The notes under the pieces are model-generated. The model saw only the letters and a program-made list of their open reading frames with translations, was not told the origin of the DNA and did not search any database. This document shows positions 1 through 11,760 of a stretch of DNA of 64,000 nucleotides, in pieces; the stretch's first letter is position 1, and each line of letters begins with the position of its first letter. Location: positions 6,239,001-6,303,000 of the forward strand of contig JAPTOF010000021.1 of NCBI GenBank assembly GCA_028554755.1, in the 5' to 3' direction. Source of the DNA: Cordia subcordata. Its lineage: Eukaryota > Streptophyta > Magnoliopsida > Boraginales > Cordiaceae. Made by a program: the position numbers and the translations under genes.

Positions 1-3000
1 TCAAAATAGGGGGATGGACTCAAAGATTGACAGCTAAAAGGCAGAGAGGCCAGCATCTTCTTCACAAACTGCAAAATTTAAGAGTATATGATAACTTCGA
101 AAGCATGTGATTATGTATTAGGCTGTACACAGGAGTATTACCCAAAAATTAACAACTGGAATATAACAGAAGAAAGTTTAAGCAAAAGTTCTCCAATAAC
201 ACTTCAACAATAAAAGTTCTACCTGAGAAAAGCTGCTAGCCTTATTTCTGTTGCACTTCAGTTGCTCAAGGGCATGGATGTTATTCGAATGTGTTGTTAT
301 GAAATTCATATACAATGAATTTGTCGATGATGCATGAAAGTGATCACAGAACTGCTCAAACATGAAATAAAGCTCTTCCGCGGAGTTCTACACAAAATGA
401 ACTAGTCAAGCACAAACTGAATAATGTTGAAAGAAGAAGCATAATATGACATTTGGGGTAGCAGATACCAGATGAAAGGCAATAATTTCAGTTGTCTCCA
501 TGTTATATACAGCAAAAAATGCAGGATGGTTATCAGCATTTCTTGACACCTGTAACTTTAAAAATATACAATTAAATATACTCATGAACATCATTCGCAT
601 GGGACTGAGTGTGAACAGAAACACGTATGATCACATACACAACTACTAAGTAGGAATCAAAGAGAATGGTCCTATACAGATTAAGACTTTATTCTCAGTT
701 CTTAGCTCAACCAACATAGTTCAAAAATAGAGTAATAGACTCCCAATTATGCCAATTCTTTTATTCAGTAACATCTCATGCTTGGTATTACAGAATTCAA
801 ATAGATAAATCTGGATAAGCTGCCTAAGAGAAGTTAATTGTTAACTATGTAACCATCATCAGAGGAGTTGACAACATGCAAAGACAATATATGCTACATA
901 GCTTGTGATAAAAATTGGAACCTCAGACACATTTAAGTTAGTTTAAAAGACCATGGAATTGAAAGTTGGGAAAAATGAAAAATGTACTCTGAAACAAAAT
1001 GAAAGCACAATTGCACAGCCCGAAGATCAGTGACTGGCTAATATTTAGATACCAGGACAGAAGTACACTTAGCAGAAGTGAATGAGCATATGAGCGGATA
1101 TGGGAATAAAGGACAAAGGTTGAAGAAAGGTTGAATCTAAACAACACCATTCTAGTTTGCAGAAGATTTTCCTTAGTCTGTTAGTGATAGACACAAACGA
1201 AAAATAGAATGATAACATCTTCCAGAAGAAGTTCAGGCTCATTTCAAAACTGAATGCCCAACGGCCAATCCCTTACACAACAAATGCAGGAGAAATTGAG
1301 AATAAAACAAATATCCCCAAAATTATATAGCAAGAAAAGAAATCTCACCCCACCATCTACACTACCAAACTTGATCAATAGGTGATGCCGGTCCAAGAAT
1401 TGCACCTTCACAAGAAAAAGGCAACAAAATCAACAAGTCAGACTATAGAATGATATCAAAAAGATGAATGCACTTTATTAGGAAGTATTGGAGTAAAAAG
1501 AAAGATGCTGTTCACATTTCCTCAGATACACAGGTTCAATTACGAAAAACAAAATCAGAGAGCATACCTTCCAGATAATCAAATCAACATAATCTTGGAA
1601 GAGGAAATAAAACTTCTTCTTCAGGCATTGCATTCTCTAGACAAGGAACAGAGAGGAATATTATGACGAAGAAGAACAATTAAGCTCTGAAAAGTACAGC
1701 TCGAATAATACAGGCCACTAAAATTCAAAATACATCAAGTAACCAGCAGCTAAGTACCCAGAAGCCAATTTTTAGGACAAACATGGAAATACCTTCAGGT
1801 ACATGAATAGAAATAGATTATTATTACAGAAGAAGGTGAAATTAAGCAAAAAAATATGAATCCATGCATATGCCTCAGAAATGTGTGATATAAGCAATGA
1901 CAAGGAGATACTACTCAAATATTTTCCACCAACATTAGTAGAGGTCTGAAATTCTCCCATGGGAACATTTTTCTTCCATTTATAGATAAAAAATCAGAAG
2001 ATCAACCTAGGTTAGAAAGAGCAAAGCAATTACTGCTCTTTATATATAAATTTCTGAATTACATTTCTCTTCCCTTTTTATTCCAGCAGCAAAAATTTAT
2101 CTTGGGTTGATCATAGTACTATATCATGTGAGTTGTGACATCAAGCATCCTAATTATTGAAATGAGTGCAAGCTCCATTTCTGGGGCTTGTTGATGAACT
2201 AGGAATTGAGCTGATTGAGATGTTAGCCACACTGGAGACTCTCATTAGCAAAAGGCTGTTATTTTATTCAAACCCCAATATAAGATACTTACAATCATAC
2301 AGCTAACTTCAGAATGAAGATACTCCAATAAGCAAAAGATTATTGTTCTATTCAATTTTCTAGCATAAGATACTTCAAATTATACTACAAGATACTTAAG
2401 ATTACACCAACTAAACTGAAAAAAGAACAGACTCTCATTACTAGAAGGCTGTTATGAGATTCAAGTCACCTACCTGAAAACTTTAAATTATACCAACTAA
2501 ATCTTAAAAAAGAAGAGAATGAAAAAGGCGAAGACCCATGAAGCACATAAACTGTTGCCTTACAAGAAGTTATCATGCATGAAAAAACAAAATAAGTACT
2601 CTCCCTTAGCAATTTAATCACAATACATTTGAAACAAAATAAGTCCATGATCATTCTTCTTATCTCTGATTGCATCATTCATGAAAATTGTGACTGACCT
2701 ACACAGCAAGGAATAACCTTGAAATGAAAGAAAGAAAAAGGAGAAGGAGAAGAAAGAAGAGGAAAGACACAAACAGACAAGAAAAGAGAACCATAAGGAT
2801 TTAGTACATTCAAAGGGAAATCAACATATTCAATGTCCACATTCACTTTAGATGTGTGAGACACCCTATCCTGCCACTTGGACGGAACTTTATAATGTTG
2901 CAAACCAGTATATCTGCCCATTTATAAACTACAGGAGGATGCCAGGAACAAAAACAATGAGAGGGTTCTTAACCCTTACAAAAATTACACCTAATATGCT

Positions 3001-6000
3001 GTCAGCTTCTCTATATAATGCATTTCAAAAAGAAAGCAACCAAATCTTGTACTGCAAACAACACTGACCATGGCTTGATCTGCTTCTTCATTCCATAACC
3101 CTCGGAAGATAAATGAAAGCAAACGCTGTTTTATGCCACTCAGGAAAGAAGTTTCTGGAACAGGCTGGTTATGGTGCAGACCGTTTCCAACATGATTCAC
3201 CTGATGTGATTTACTTTTATCAGGCATAGCTGTGTACTGCAATCAAAATTTACATGTTATTTTAGAAGCATACAAGTGAACAAGAACAATTTTATCAACA
3301 GGCAATCCACATAGCCTGAAATCAGAAACTACCAAAAGAAACCCCTATGCCTCCTGCATTTGATATTCAGCATGAACTCCCATGAGTCATGAAAGACAAT
3401 AAATCATTACAAGAACATGGTTAACTTATAACAAACGTAAGTTAATTCTCTTGTTCACCAGAAGTATGCTTCTTTTACTGTTTCAAGATTTTTTTATTTT
3501 ATTAATCTTTCAGGGAATGGGAAACCTATTAAATAGGAAAGCCATTGCTTTAGGCTACAGAAAAGCTTCAAATATCAGGTATTCATATTAAGTAATGTAG
3601 TACATCCAAAACCATTAAAGAAAATTGGGCATGAACGCAAAAAATTATCAGTTATCTTCATTTTGGTGAATCATTTAAAACTGAATGCTAAAAGCAAAGA
3701 TTATAGGGAAAAGGAAAGAGGAGGTTCTTTTTACGCATTGAGAGAGCCCATTTTTCCTTATTTGTCATGTTGAACAAATATGGCATGTAACAACTTGCCT
3801 ATGCCAATTTACCAGCTTATATTGACAGCATAAGACAGAAGCATTGATTATCTCGACAGATGTCAGTTCTTTGTTAGTACAGCAAATATATTTCCACAAT
3901 GAGCATTATTCGAAAATGGAAGTTTGACTTCAAGAATTAGATGGATGTGAAAAATCTCAGAAGGGCAACACAAGGGAAATAATAGGTTGGAACTGCTGGT
4001 GTGTACTATTTGTAATATGACATAAGCCTTTTCCAATAGGATCCAAGCCCAAACCACTCAAAAAGACAAAGGCAGGTAGCATGTGTAATCGTTTCTTTGA
4101 AATTTTTAAGCCATTAACTCTTTTGCAAAAATAGGGAACAGATAACGTTTACTAGAAGTGCAACTTGCTTTTTGTTAGATTACATGACACTTCATTGAAG
4201 GCCAAAATGTATCTCATCTATTGCAATGTTCGGAGGAGAAGATCTTAATGTTTTTCTATTCCTGGTACTGGTGGACAAGAGCCAGTGGATGAGGTAATGG
4301 ACTTGTGAAGTATGAAAAATTGCAATCATACCAAGCGCCATAAATAAAATGCGAGTTCTATCATTTTCTCTTTTAGGAATGGCTACTAAAATTCAAGGTT
4401 TAGCACTCCTGGCCCTAGTTGACAAGACCTTATGATTTGGTAATGGACTTGCAATGTATGAACAACCTAAATCAGATATATGTATATATATATACATATA
4501 CATATATACATATATGTATACAGATATACATATAGATATACTGCCTAGTCAATGATTGCCTGCTATATTAAACTTTTTACTATTATAACCTTCAGAATCT
4601 AGGAATGGAGAAAAACATGCAACATCAATCAACTTTCTCCCATGTTCTAAAGAGTTCTTTCCAAACACCCCCCCCCCCCCCACCCTTCCTTCTTTTATGT
4701 TTCTCATTTTGGGGACAAAGGATGTGTGAAAGGTAGGGAGTTATGAACATGGTTTCAATCAGTCTATCTTATCATATAAATGTTCTTGGTATGCCTTTTA
4801 ATTTGATCATCTGATTAAATAGAATTTTCAATTTTCTGTAATACATATCTAATGTTTCAACATTAAGCAAGGAACAGATGATTCATTTTATTGTACCACT
4901 TTGGATGAAGTTAGAGCTCGTTTGGATTAGCTTTTTTCAAAAGTGTTTTTTTCAACAATTTTTGAAAAACAGCGTTTTTTGAAATGCTGAAAATTATGGT
5001 TTCTAAAAAAAGCTGTATTTGAGCTTTTTTCAGAGTTTCAGCTTTTTGGGAAGCCAACTGAAATAGTTATTGCAAATTTAATGTAATTTTTTCAGGAAAA
5101 AAAGTACTTTTTCCTAAAAAAAGCCAATCCAAACTGGCCTTAATCACATTGTTTGCATCCAATTCAATCCAAAGCCTCCTAAGTCCCCTCTCCTTAGAGA
5201 GCTGAACTCCATGCAAAAGAGCAAGCGTTTATGGCTCGTCAAGCTACCACACATTCAGCAAATGCGGACACCATCCTACCATTCTCTACACATTACATTA
5301 ACCGAAATTTGGAATCAAGCTTTTTCCTAGTACTGCACAATATATTACGACATGGCCCCAACCAAGCCAAAGGAGTTGAAGGACTTATTTTTCTGTACCT
5401 TCATCTTAGTTCATTTGGCAAGTTTTGGCTATTACTGTACTCTTGAACACTAAAATATAAGAAAAGCATGCAAAAATTGTTATTCCATAAAGAGTTCGAG
5501 TTGATACCACTTGCCTGAGCACTTGAATTAAGGAAGAGCTCATCATCTTCACGGCAAAATTCACCAATAGCTCTCACATCAACAAGGCTGCCAGAGTCCC
5601 TAATTTGCAAAATGTGTATCTTTTGATACCGAAGAGACACTATCGCCAACAGGTCATCATACAAAAACACACCCATACTATGTGCCAAATTGACAAAATC
5701 ATCGCAGAATACCCTCTCATCAAGTATTGTTCCGTCTTCCAATCTACACAAACGAAATCCCAATTAAACTACACATAAGATGATTCGAGAACAAAACCAC
5801 CAAACCCAATTCAGAAGAAAACTTGTAATAACCCGTCCCAAATAGATACCACACACTAAGTCACACCAATATAAACAAAAACAGAAATCCTAAATACAAC
5901 TAATGCAGGACGAGATAGCGCAAGAAATCAAACAAGCATTATAGCTGCAAGTCTCCACACCTCAAGAGGTGAAAAGTGATCTTATCAACAGAAGGGATGC

Positions 6001-6579
6001 CGTGAATGGCGCCGCCAACAGCCGGGGCATCATGAATCTGAGCCGTGGAAGTAGCGAACAGCCCCAACTGTTTACTCTCAATGTAAAGGAAAAAATCCTT
6101 ACAGATCATCTCCCCAACAGACGCAAGAGCAACCGTGTACAACTGCGCGAAGAAACTCTCGAATTTTCTCGATTTCGAGGGCAATTCTACATCATCACCA
6201 CAATCGTGTTCCCCCTTACACGAGTACGAAAGCCAAGTCGGCCTGTACACAATCAAGTCTTGATTGTTTCGGCTGAAAGTCACCAAATACAAACCATCAT
6301 CGGTGAATTTTCGAAACGAACTGTCGGGACATTCGACATCGTAGATTGTGTAGCTTGGCACTATGTTCTCGTAAAACCTCCGCGCGCAATGGAACTGCAA
6401 CAAGCTTCAATTTTCAGCCATTCACACACACACACACACACATATATACATAGTATAGAAATATTAAAAAAATAAAAAAATATATAAGGAAAAAGAAATA
6501 TAATTACGCTGGTGCCAGGAGCAGGGGAGCAAATCTGCCGCTCGAAGATTCTGGCAGCAACATTGTTGCTTTTGAACAT
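1..6579 (-). CDS. DET1: DET1 (DE-ETIOLATED 1), 5' part of gene, nine exons, 3' end outside window
   Basis: DET1 is a nuclear repressor of photomorphogenesis. It works with DDB1 and COP10 in a CUL4-linked ubiquitin complex (family knowledge). Exons on the minus strand, high to low: 6508-6579, 5961-6394, 5515-5743, 3069-3236, 1568-1636, 1349-1405, 469-549, 223-387 and 1-68. Together they give about 447 of the roughly 540 residues usual for the family. The start MFKSNNVAARIFERQ matches the family N terminus. Hallmarks include RRFYENIVPSYTIYDVECPD, DLIVYRPTWLSY, CKDFFLY, GLFATSTAQIHD, FLYDDLLAIVSLRYQ, FCREDDELFLNSSAQ, FLSGIKQRLLSFIFRGLWNE, VQFLDRHHLLIKFGSVDGG, PAFFAVYNMETTEII and KKMLASLPFSCQS. 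All joins keep frame. Intron 3 (3237-5514) needs a GC donor; the other introns are GT-AG. No frameshift or stop is seen in the exons. The last coding exons lie before position 1. Confidence 0.95.
4475..4545. repeat. AT/TATG-type microsatellite in DET1 intron 3
   Basis: Irregular tandem array of TATA, CATA and TATG units. It is self-complementary and of no clear function. Confidence 0.7.
4668..4681. repeat. Poly-C run of 14
   Basis: Fourteen C in a row inside DET1 intron 3, unusual in AT-rich plant DNA. The length could be a sequencing or assembly artefact. Confidence 0.7.
4914..5139. mobile_element. Harbinger/Tourist-like MITE in DET1 intron 3
   Basis: The 226-bp element has inverted ends: left GAGCTCGTTTGGATTAGC, right (reverse complement) GGCCAGTTTGGATTGGC. 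Perfect TTA trinucleotides flank it at 4911-4913 and 5140-5142, the target duplication typical of PIF/Harbinger. The interior is rich in T and A runs and has no reading frame. Related copies lie at 37664-37889 and 39366-40105. Confidence 0.75.
6423..6452. repeat. (CA)n(TA)n microsatellite in DET1 intron 1
   Basis: About ten CA units followed by TATATA, within the short first intron (6395-6507). Confidence 0.8.
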
Positions 6580-6827
6580 CAGTAGTACGAGATGAAGCTA
6601 AGGAATTTTTCCTTTTTTTTTATTTTGGGAGAAAAATATGTTAATTTAGCAGAAATTTAAACCATGCGAAATGGAATCTATGTGTGTGTGAAAATGGGAT
6701 GAATTGAAGGAGGTGTAGAGTAGTACTACTGTTAGTAGTTGATGAAGTAAATAAAAGCGAGAGGTTGGTTTTTCTCTGGCAGTTTTGATTTGTGAATTTT
6801 GTGAACGAGAGATGGTCATGTGGTGGT

Positions 6828-6833
6828 CACGTG
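6828..6833. promoter_or_regulatory. G-box (CACGTG) upstream of DET1
   Basis: A perfect CACGTG palindrome followed by GG lies about 250 bp upstream of the DET1 start codon. G-boxes are bound by HY5 and PIF-type factors in light-regulated plant promoters (family knowledge). A role here is inferred only from position. The rest of 6580-7000 holds T-rich leader sequence and no other gene. Confidence 0.4.
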
Positions 6834-7287
6834 GGTTGATATCGGGGACCACGACCACAACTCGTGGACGTAAACTGTCCGCGCAGCCGCACCAAATGTG
6901 AAAAAGAATATGTTTTAATAATGAAAGGGATGCGAAAATTTTTCTCTTTTTTCTTTTCTTCTTGTTTTGCATAAAATAGATTGAACTTCATAATTTGTTT
7001 AGTAAGCTCAATTCTTGGTATATAATTAAAACTATTTCATAATTTTTTATCTTTTGAAATATTACATGCATCATGGCAAGTAGTATCATGCTTTTTTTAT
7101 AGTAAAATTCACTAAATACTTGTAGTTTATTATAAGTGGACAATACTTCTCTGTAGTATTCAAAGTCACATAAGAAGTCTGTGTGGTGAATAAAAGTTTC
7201 ATACATACGCCTTACCATTCTTCAATCGTCTAACTGTATTAAAGTTTACTATAAAAAGACATTAATAGCCTTATCCCACTCATTTAG

Positions 7288-7560
7288 TTTTTTTTTCGTT
7301 GTTGGTTAAATACGTGCATAACAACAATTAACAAAAATGAAAATTTTCAAACATCTAAACATACGTAACAATATATCTATTTCTTTTCTTTTCGTCGGCA
7401 GTGCTCTGATTGATTTTCACTATTTCGCGTTTCGCATAAAAATCAATCGTTGCACTACCGATGAAAAGAAAATCAATAGATATATTGTTATGTACATTTG
7501 AGTGATTGAGAATTTCTTTTTGTTAATTGTTATACATGTGTTTGACACTACAAAAAAAAA
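7288..7560. mobile_element. Fold-back (long inverted repeat) element
   Basis: The left arm (about 7288-7433) and right arm (about 7440-7560) are reverse complements of each other with scattered mismatches. Matching segments include AACAATATATCTAT, TTTTCTTTTC, ATAACAACAATTAACAAAAA and GATTGATTTT. A short spacer around 7425-7438 contains CGCGTTTCGC. No protein is encoded. The structure fits a fold-back MITE, and a transcript would form a hairpin of about 100 bp. Target duplications were not resolved. Confidence 0.65.
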
Positions 7561-7779
7561 ATAAAAGAATTCGTCAATAAATAGAAATTGTAATGGATTA
7601 GTGCAGAAATATGAGAACATCATAATTTGGCCTTCTAAACTAATGTAAGTATTCAATTAGGCCTGGGTATCTGTCTGCTAAAAGCAAATCATCTTTCATT
7701 AACCAAAGGACTTGCTATTCATATCAAGAGGAAAACACTTTTTGGAGAACTATCTGAAATGCTAATGTTTTAGTAAAGA

Positions 7780-8190
7780 TTAAACATTTCCTTTGGAAAG
7801 CAAGTACTGAAAATCTTCTAGTTTAAAAGAATATTTTCAAAAGGAAATATGCTACTTCACCACTATGTTTATTATGTCTGGAGCAAAATAAGACAGTGGA
7901 ACATATGCTCCTTCCATGCACGTCGTCTCAAAGATTTTGGTAGGCTAGCTCACTCTAATTTTGCATTGACAAGCATAGCATTACAAGATTGGGAGCATGA
8001 TTTTCTTCTACGGTGGATACTCTCCTAAGGCAAGTCTCTGAAAAAGGGAAGGTGAAACTGTTCTTAGTTTTCTAGGATGGCAAATTTGAAAAGAAAGATG
8101 TTATTTTATCATGGAAAAGAAACCAATTGACATCTCTCTGGCTCTCACAAGAGGCAATTGCTACAAAATGGAATTTTGAATGTTATGATG
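7780..8190 (+). pseudogene. LINE (non-LTR retrotransposon) ORF2 C-terminal relic
   Basis: Plus-strand translation with stops and frame changes shows a zf-RVT-like segment CLLCLEQNKTVEHMLLPC (Cys-x2-Cys ... His-x4-Cys), near 7860-7925. A downstream segment resembles the RNase-H-proximal tail: WQI, KERCYFIMEKKPIDISLAL. Both are characteristic of plant LINE ORF2 C termini. There is no reverse transcriptase core and no poly-A tail, so this is a dead 5'-truncated fragment. Confidence 0.5.
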
Positions 8191-8199
8191 TCCTCTTAA

Positions 8200-8585
8200 A
8201 TTGATTTTTTATGAGATTTATGTGCACTTTATAATGATTTTAATTTAGTATTGCTACCATCACGAGCTTAAAAATTTTGGGTCATTTGATCAGGCTCAAT
8301 GTGATGGTAGGTTAATAATTGGGCCTGGATCGATACAGGTCATACCAGAACAGGCTCTCGGCGGCTGCTTGGGGTCCTAGATTATGGTTATATTTTGTTT
8401 GTACTTGGACTGCGACGAGGACATCACGTCTTTAAAGGGGAGAGTGTGCAACGTCCCATATCAGTTCTTTGTAAGATTTGTATATGTACATTTTATAATG
8501 GCTTGGGGTTCACTACTACTATTATAACGAGCTTAAGCATTTTGGGCTAACTAATTAGGCTCAATGTGGTGGTAGGCCAGTTGTT
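8200..8585. repeat. Two diverged copies of a noncoding repeat
   Basis: A segment at about 8215-8325 (cactttataatg ... acgagcttaa ... ttttgggt ... ggctcaatgtgatggtagg) recurs at about 8482-8580 with substitutions. Between them lies gcgacgaggacatcacgtc ... gagagtgtgcaacgtcccat, a phrase common in degenerate plant interspersed repeats. No reading frame. Family not assigned. Confidence 0.4.
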
Positions 8586-8748
8586 GGATGTAAGTTGTTG
8601 CAAATGCTGAAGCAGCTTTCTCAAGATTCTAATCAATACCTAACTTGTCAACATTTCCATGTTTGGTAACTATTTCCACAACACTGGCTTAAATGCAATA
8701 TAGATGTTGCCTTGTCTAACGAGTGTTGTAGTTGTCGTTGTTGGTAGA
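8575..8748. repeat. Tandem duplication, arm A, left part
   Basis: This segment from gccagttgttgg to gttggtaga matches 14345-14514 (arm B) with a low level of substitutions. The rest of arm A resumes at 13835 after the Copia insertion. Confidence 0.8.
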
Positions 8749-9223
8749 TGAAGGGAAAAAAAATGATTCAATACGTAATTGAATACAAACGTTAGGAGAA
8801 TTACTTGTTTCTCCTAAATGCAGAAGCAAGATCTAATTTTAAATGAACCGCGACTAGAATTACTGATCGATAGAGATTCTCATGGTATATTGGATGAATC
8901 TCCTTGTCTTCACAGTCTAAATCCCCTATTTGCTATTGCAGAATTCTTGCAGGCTAATTACTATAATACTTGTATTATCATTCGTATCTTTTTTCTCTCT
9001 CTCTAGGTATATGATATGTAAGGGGCTATTTATAGTTGAGAGCATCTCCTCAACCTAGCCTAATGACAATCCAATTAGGATTATATTGTAATTACCTAAG
9101 GAAACTTAAATATCTTTAATTGGCTTTATTGTAATCCAATTAGGACATTAGTTACTAAGATAAACTCAAATACCTTTAGGTAACTAAGCACCCCTTATGG
9201 GTGGACCCCATATATTTCCAACA
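8749..9223 (-). repeat. Copia LTR (3' LTR in element orientation)
   Basis: 475 bp, TG...CA. It contains a segment of about 90 bp (about 8937-9030) absent from the other LTR. That segment is flanked by GCTATT/GCTATTT repeats, so the other copy probably lost it by microhomology deletion. Confidence 0.9.
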
Positions 9224-9879
9224 TCTCACACTCGCACATAATTGGAGTCCTCATATAATTTAAGCCGAGAAACAAATTCTCATTAAAATCTACAATTGTT
9301 CATACAGGGAAAGTAGACCGTGCGACCAGCATACTATAAGAGTTTTAATGTTATATATCTGTTAGGAATATATAGCCTCTTGTCAAACACAAACATGCAA
9401 ATAGATCAAAAAGTATGCAAGTACCCTAGATCATATGAATCAAATTAAGATATCTTTCAAGATCCCATTTATCATATCTTGTATCCACAATTATATCTCG
9501 TAACTTATAACAAGCTATAATCAGTCGACTAGTGAATACAAACCAATGAGATTCTGTTAATGATCTTCCTCTTCTCACGATCCTTTTGACATCAATTCAA
9601 CTCTCTTTTCTAGACATGTCCTTCCAGATCGAATCTATGTACATGGTCCTTTGGTAATATACTAAGATAACAAACATCATACTGAGTCTCAAGTACTTGA
9701 TTAAAGTCTGACGGTACCTATATAAAGCCACCACAAAGGCTTTGGGTCTTACACAACATAAGTTGAGATCATACTTATGTTAACCCATTTGGTTGAAACT
9801 AGTACACATGGTATGAAACATGTGCTATAGCATTTTCTTTTTTCCCTATGGAGCGTATGTCTTTATCTCACAAAGAATG

Positions 9880-11760
9880 TTGTACAAATGATATTTAAAC
9901 ACAACAAATGTCTAAATTTGAGTTCCTTGACCAACTCTTTAACTTGAACTCATATCTGGCTTACAAGGTAGACTTGGCGAACATATTCACCAAAAAGACC
10001 ATGATGACCTTTTGTCACTATTTCAGAAACATTTGTGATTTTAAGTATATAGCTCTCAAAATCATCCCTCTGATAATTTTCTTAAAATCTTGTCTCATCT
10101 CCACTTATCATGAAGATAATGGAGGCAGTTACCTGTGTGAGAAGGCAAACCTCTTGTTTACCCGACATACTTTTCATTAATAAACAATGAATATACAAAA
10201 CATTCACATAATATATGTATGCATATAAATCAATAATTAGACAATCATCTTGTGAACATTGGGAAAAACTATAGAAGAAGTATATTAACATCTACATGAT
10301 CTTTTAAATCAAGTGTGTACATCGAACACACATATAAGAATACAATTGATCACCATACTTGTGACCATATTCCATGCTCAAATATATGCCATGTTCACAT
10401 CCTTGCACATAACCATGTCTTTTACACGGTTACATTCAGTGTATATGTGTTTAGTAATGACACTTATAGTTCTTGGTGTATGCAATTGAAGCTTCATTAT
10501 CACAGTAAACTAACACTGGATTAATATTATTGCATTGCCAACCATAAAAAGCTAAGAACTTCTTCAACCAAACAACCTTTTTCTTTATTGAAATGAGTAA
10601 CACAAACTTGGTTTCAATTTTCTCATGATCCTTTTAACTGCTTTCCAAAATACTAGACTGGTATTGGGCTGATATCTGTTTACCAAGTCATTTGCGAAAC
10701 AAATATCTAGTCTAGTACACATTACATAGTATGAGACTTCTAGATATGCTCATTGAGAACAGGCACACCTATTCTTTTTACTTGAAAAGGCTTAGGACAC
10801 ATTTTGTCACTCAATTATTCACCTATACTTGAGAGAAATCTTATGGGTTGTGGATTCTGTGTATTAACTCATTCAAGTACTTTGTCAAACAGTGTGCTCT
10901 AACAAATAGAGGCAAAAATTTTCTTGAACGATCTCTTGAGATCTCCAACTCAAGAATGTCCAACATTTCACCCATATTATTTAACTAAAAGTGAGATTAT
11001 CAACTAGGTTTTTACCTTGTTTATAAAATTCCATATCATATCTAGCTATCATTATGTCATCAACACATGATGTTATAACTACTTGATTACTCTTAGATCT
11101 TTTGGTATAATACAAGAAGAATATTTAAGACTATAAATAGACTTTAAAAGTCCATAAACCTTATGTTTGTGGTCTACCTTTAATGAAACACCAAATTGTT
11201 TCATATAAATATCTTTATTCAATTCTCCATTGAGAAAAGAACCGTCTTTACATCTATAGATGCAATTAAAGATCTAAACATGCAATAATAACTAGAATTA
11301 GGTGAATTGAGATAAGCTATTCAACAAACGTTTTCTATTGTTTATACCTTTTGAAACAAGTCAAGACTTAATTCTTGATGCAATTGTCTTTGAACTTTGT
11401 GTTCACTTCATTGTTCCCATTTGGATCAATGTGACTCCCACTTGGATAAGAAACATTTGGCATGCCCCCACTTGGAACAAGATTTATATTATCACTCCCA
11501 CTTGGAATAATCCCACTCCCATTTGGAACAAGATCTGTGTTGTTGCTCCTACTTGAAACATCACACTTCTACTTAGAGTGATACACTCCCACGTGGAGTA
11601 ATAGGATTACTTTCATTCGTATCCGATGATGAAGGAGTTGTGGATGAGAAACAAATTCATCATCCGCTAAAATTTTCCCACTCAAATGAAGTGATCCTAG
11701 CACGTTTCTATCCTTTATCTCAGATAAGGATAGGTCTCGTCCTATGTAATCCTTCATAAG
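9880..11760 (-). pseudogene. Copia pol relic (reverse transcriptase and RNase H)
   Basis: Minus-strand translation, with many stops and frameshifts, shows Copia reverse transcriptase pieces: NGELNKDIYMKQFGVSLK near 11180-11240, VYGLLKSIYSLK near 11120-11165, and VDDIMIA near 11045-11065 (the YVDD catalytic box). Then come YTRLDICFANDLVNRYQ near 10665-10715 and the RNase H piece VYCDNEASIAYTKN near 10460-10505. These occur in the family's normal order. Upstream, 11400-11560 encodes short PSG-type repeats from the spacer before the reverse transcriptase. No functional protein is possible. Confidence 0.75.

Noticed and set aside
5969..6475. 168-codon plus-strand open frame opposite DET1 exon 2
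   Set aside because: It is the antisense shadow of a strongly conserved DET1 exon and runs into a CA repeat.
9908..10180. 90-codon plus-strand frame with LANIFTKK, resembling a Copia motif on the wrong strand
   Set aside because: Reverse transcriptase, RNase H, primer site and LTR polarity all place the element on the minus strand. The plus-strand match is short and likely chance.
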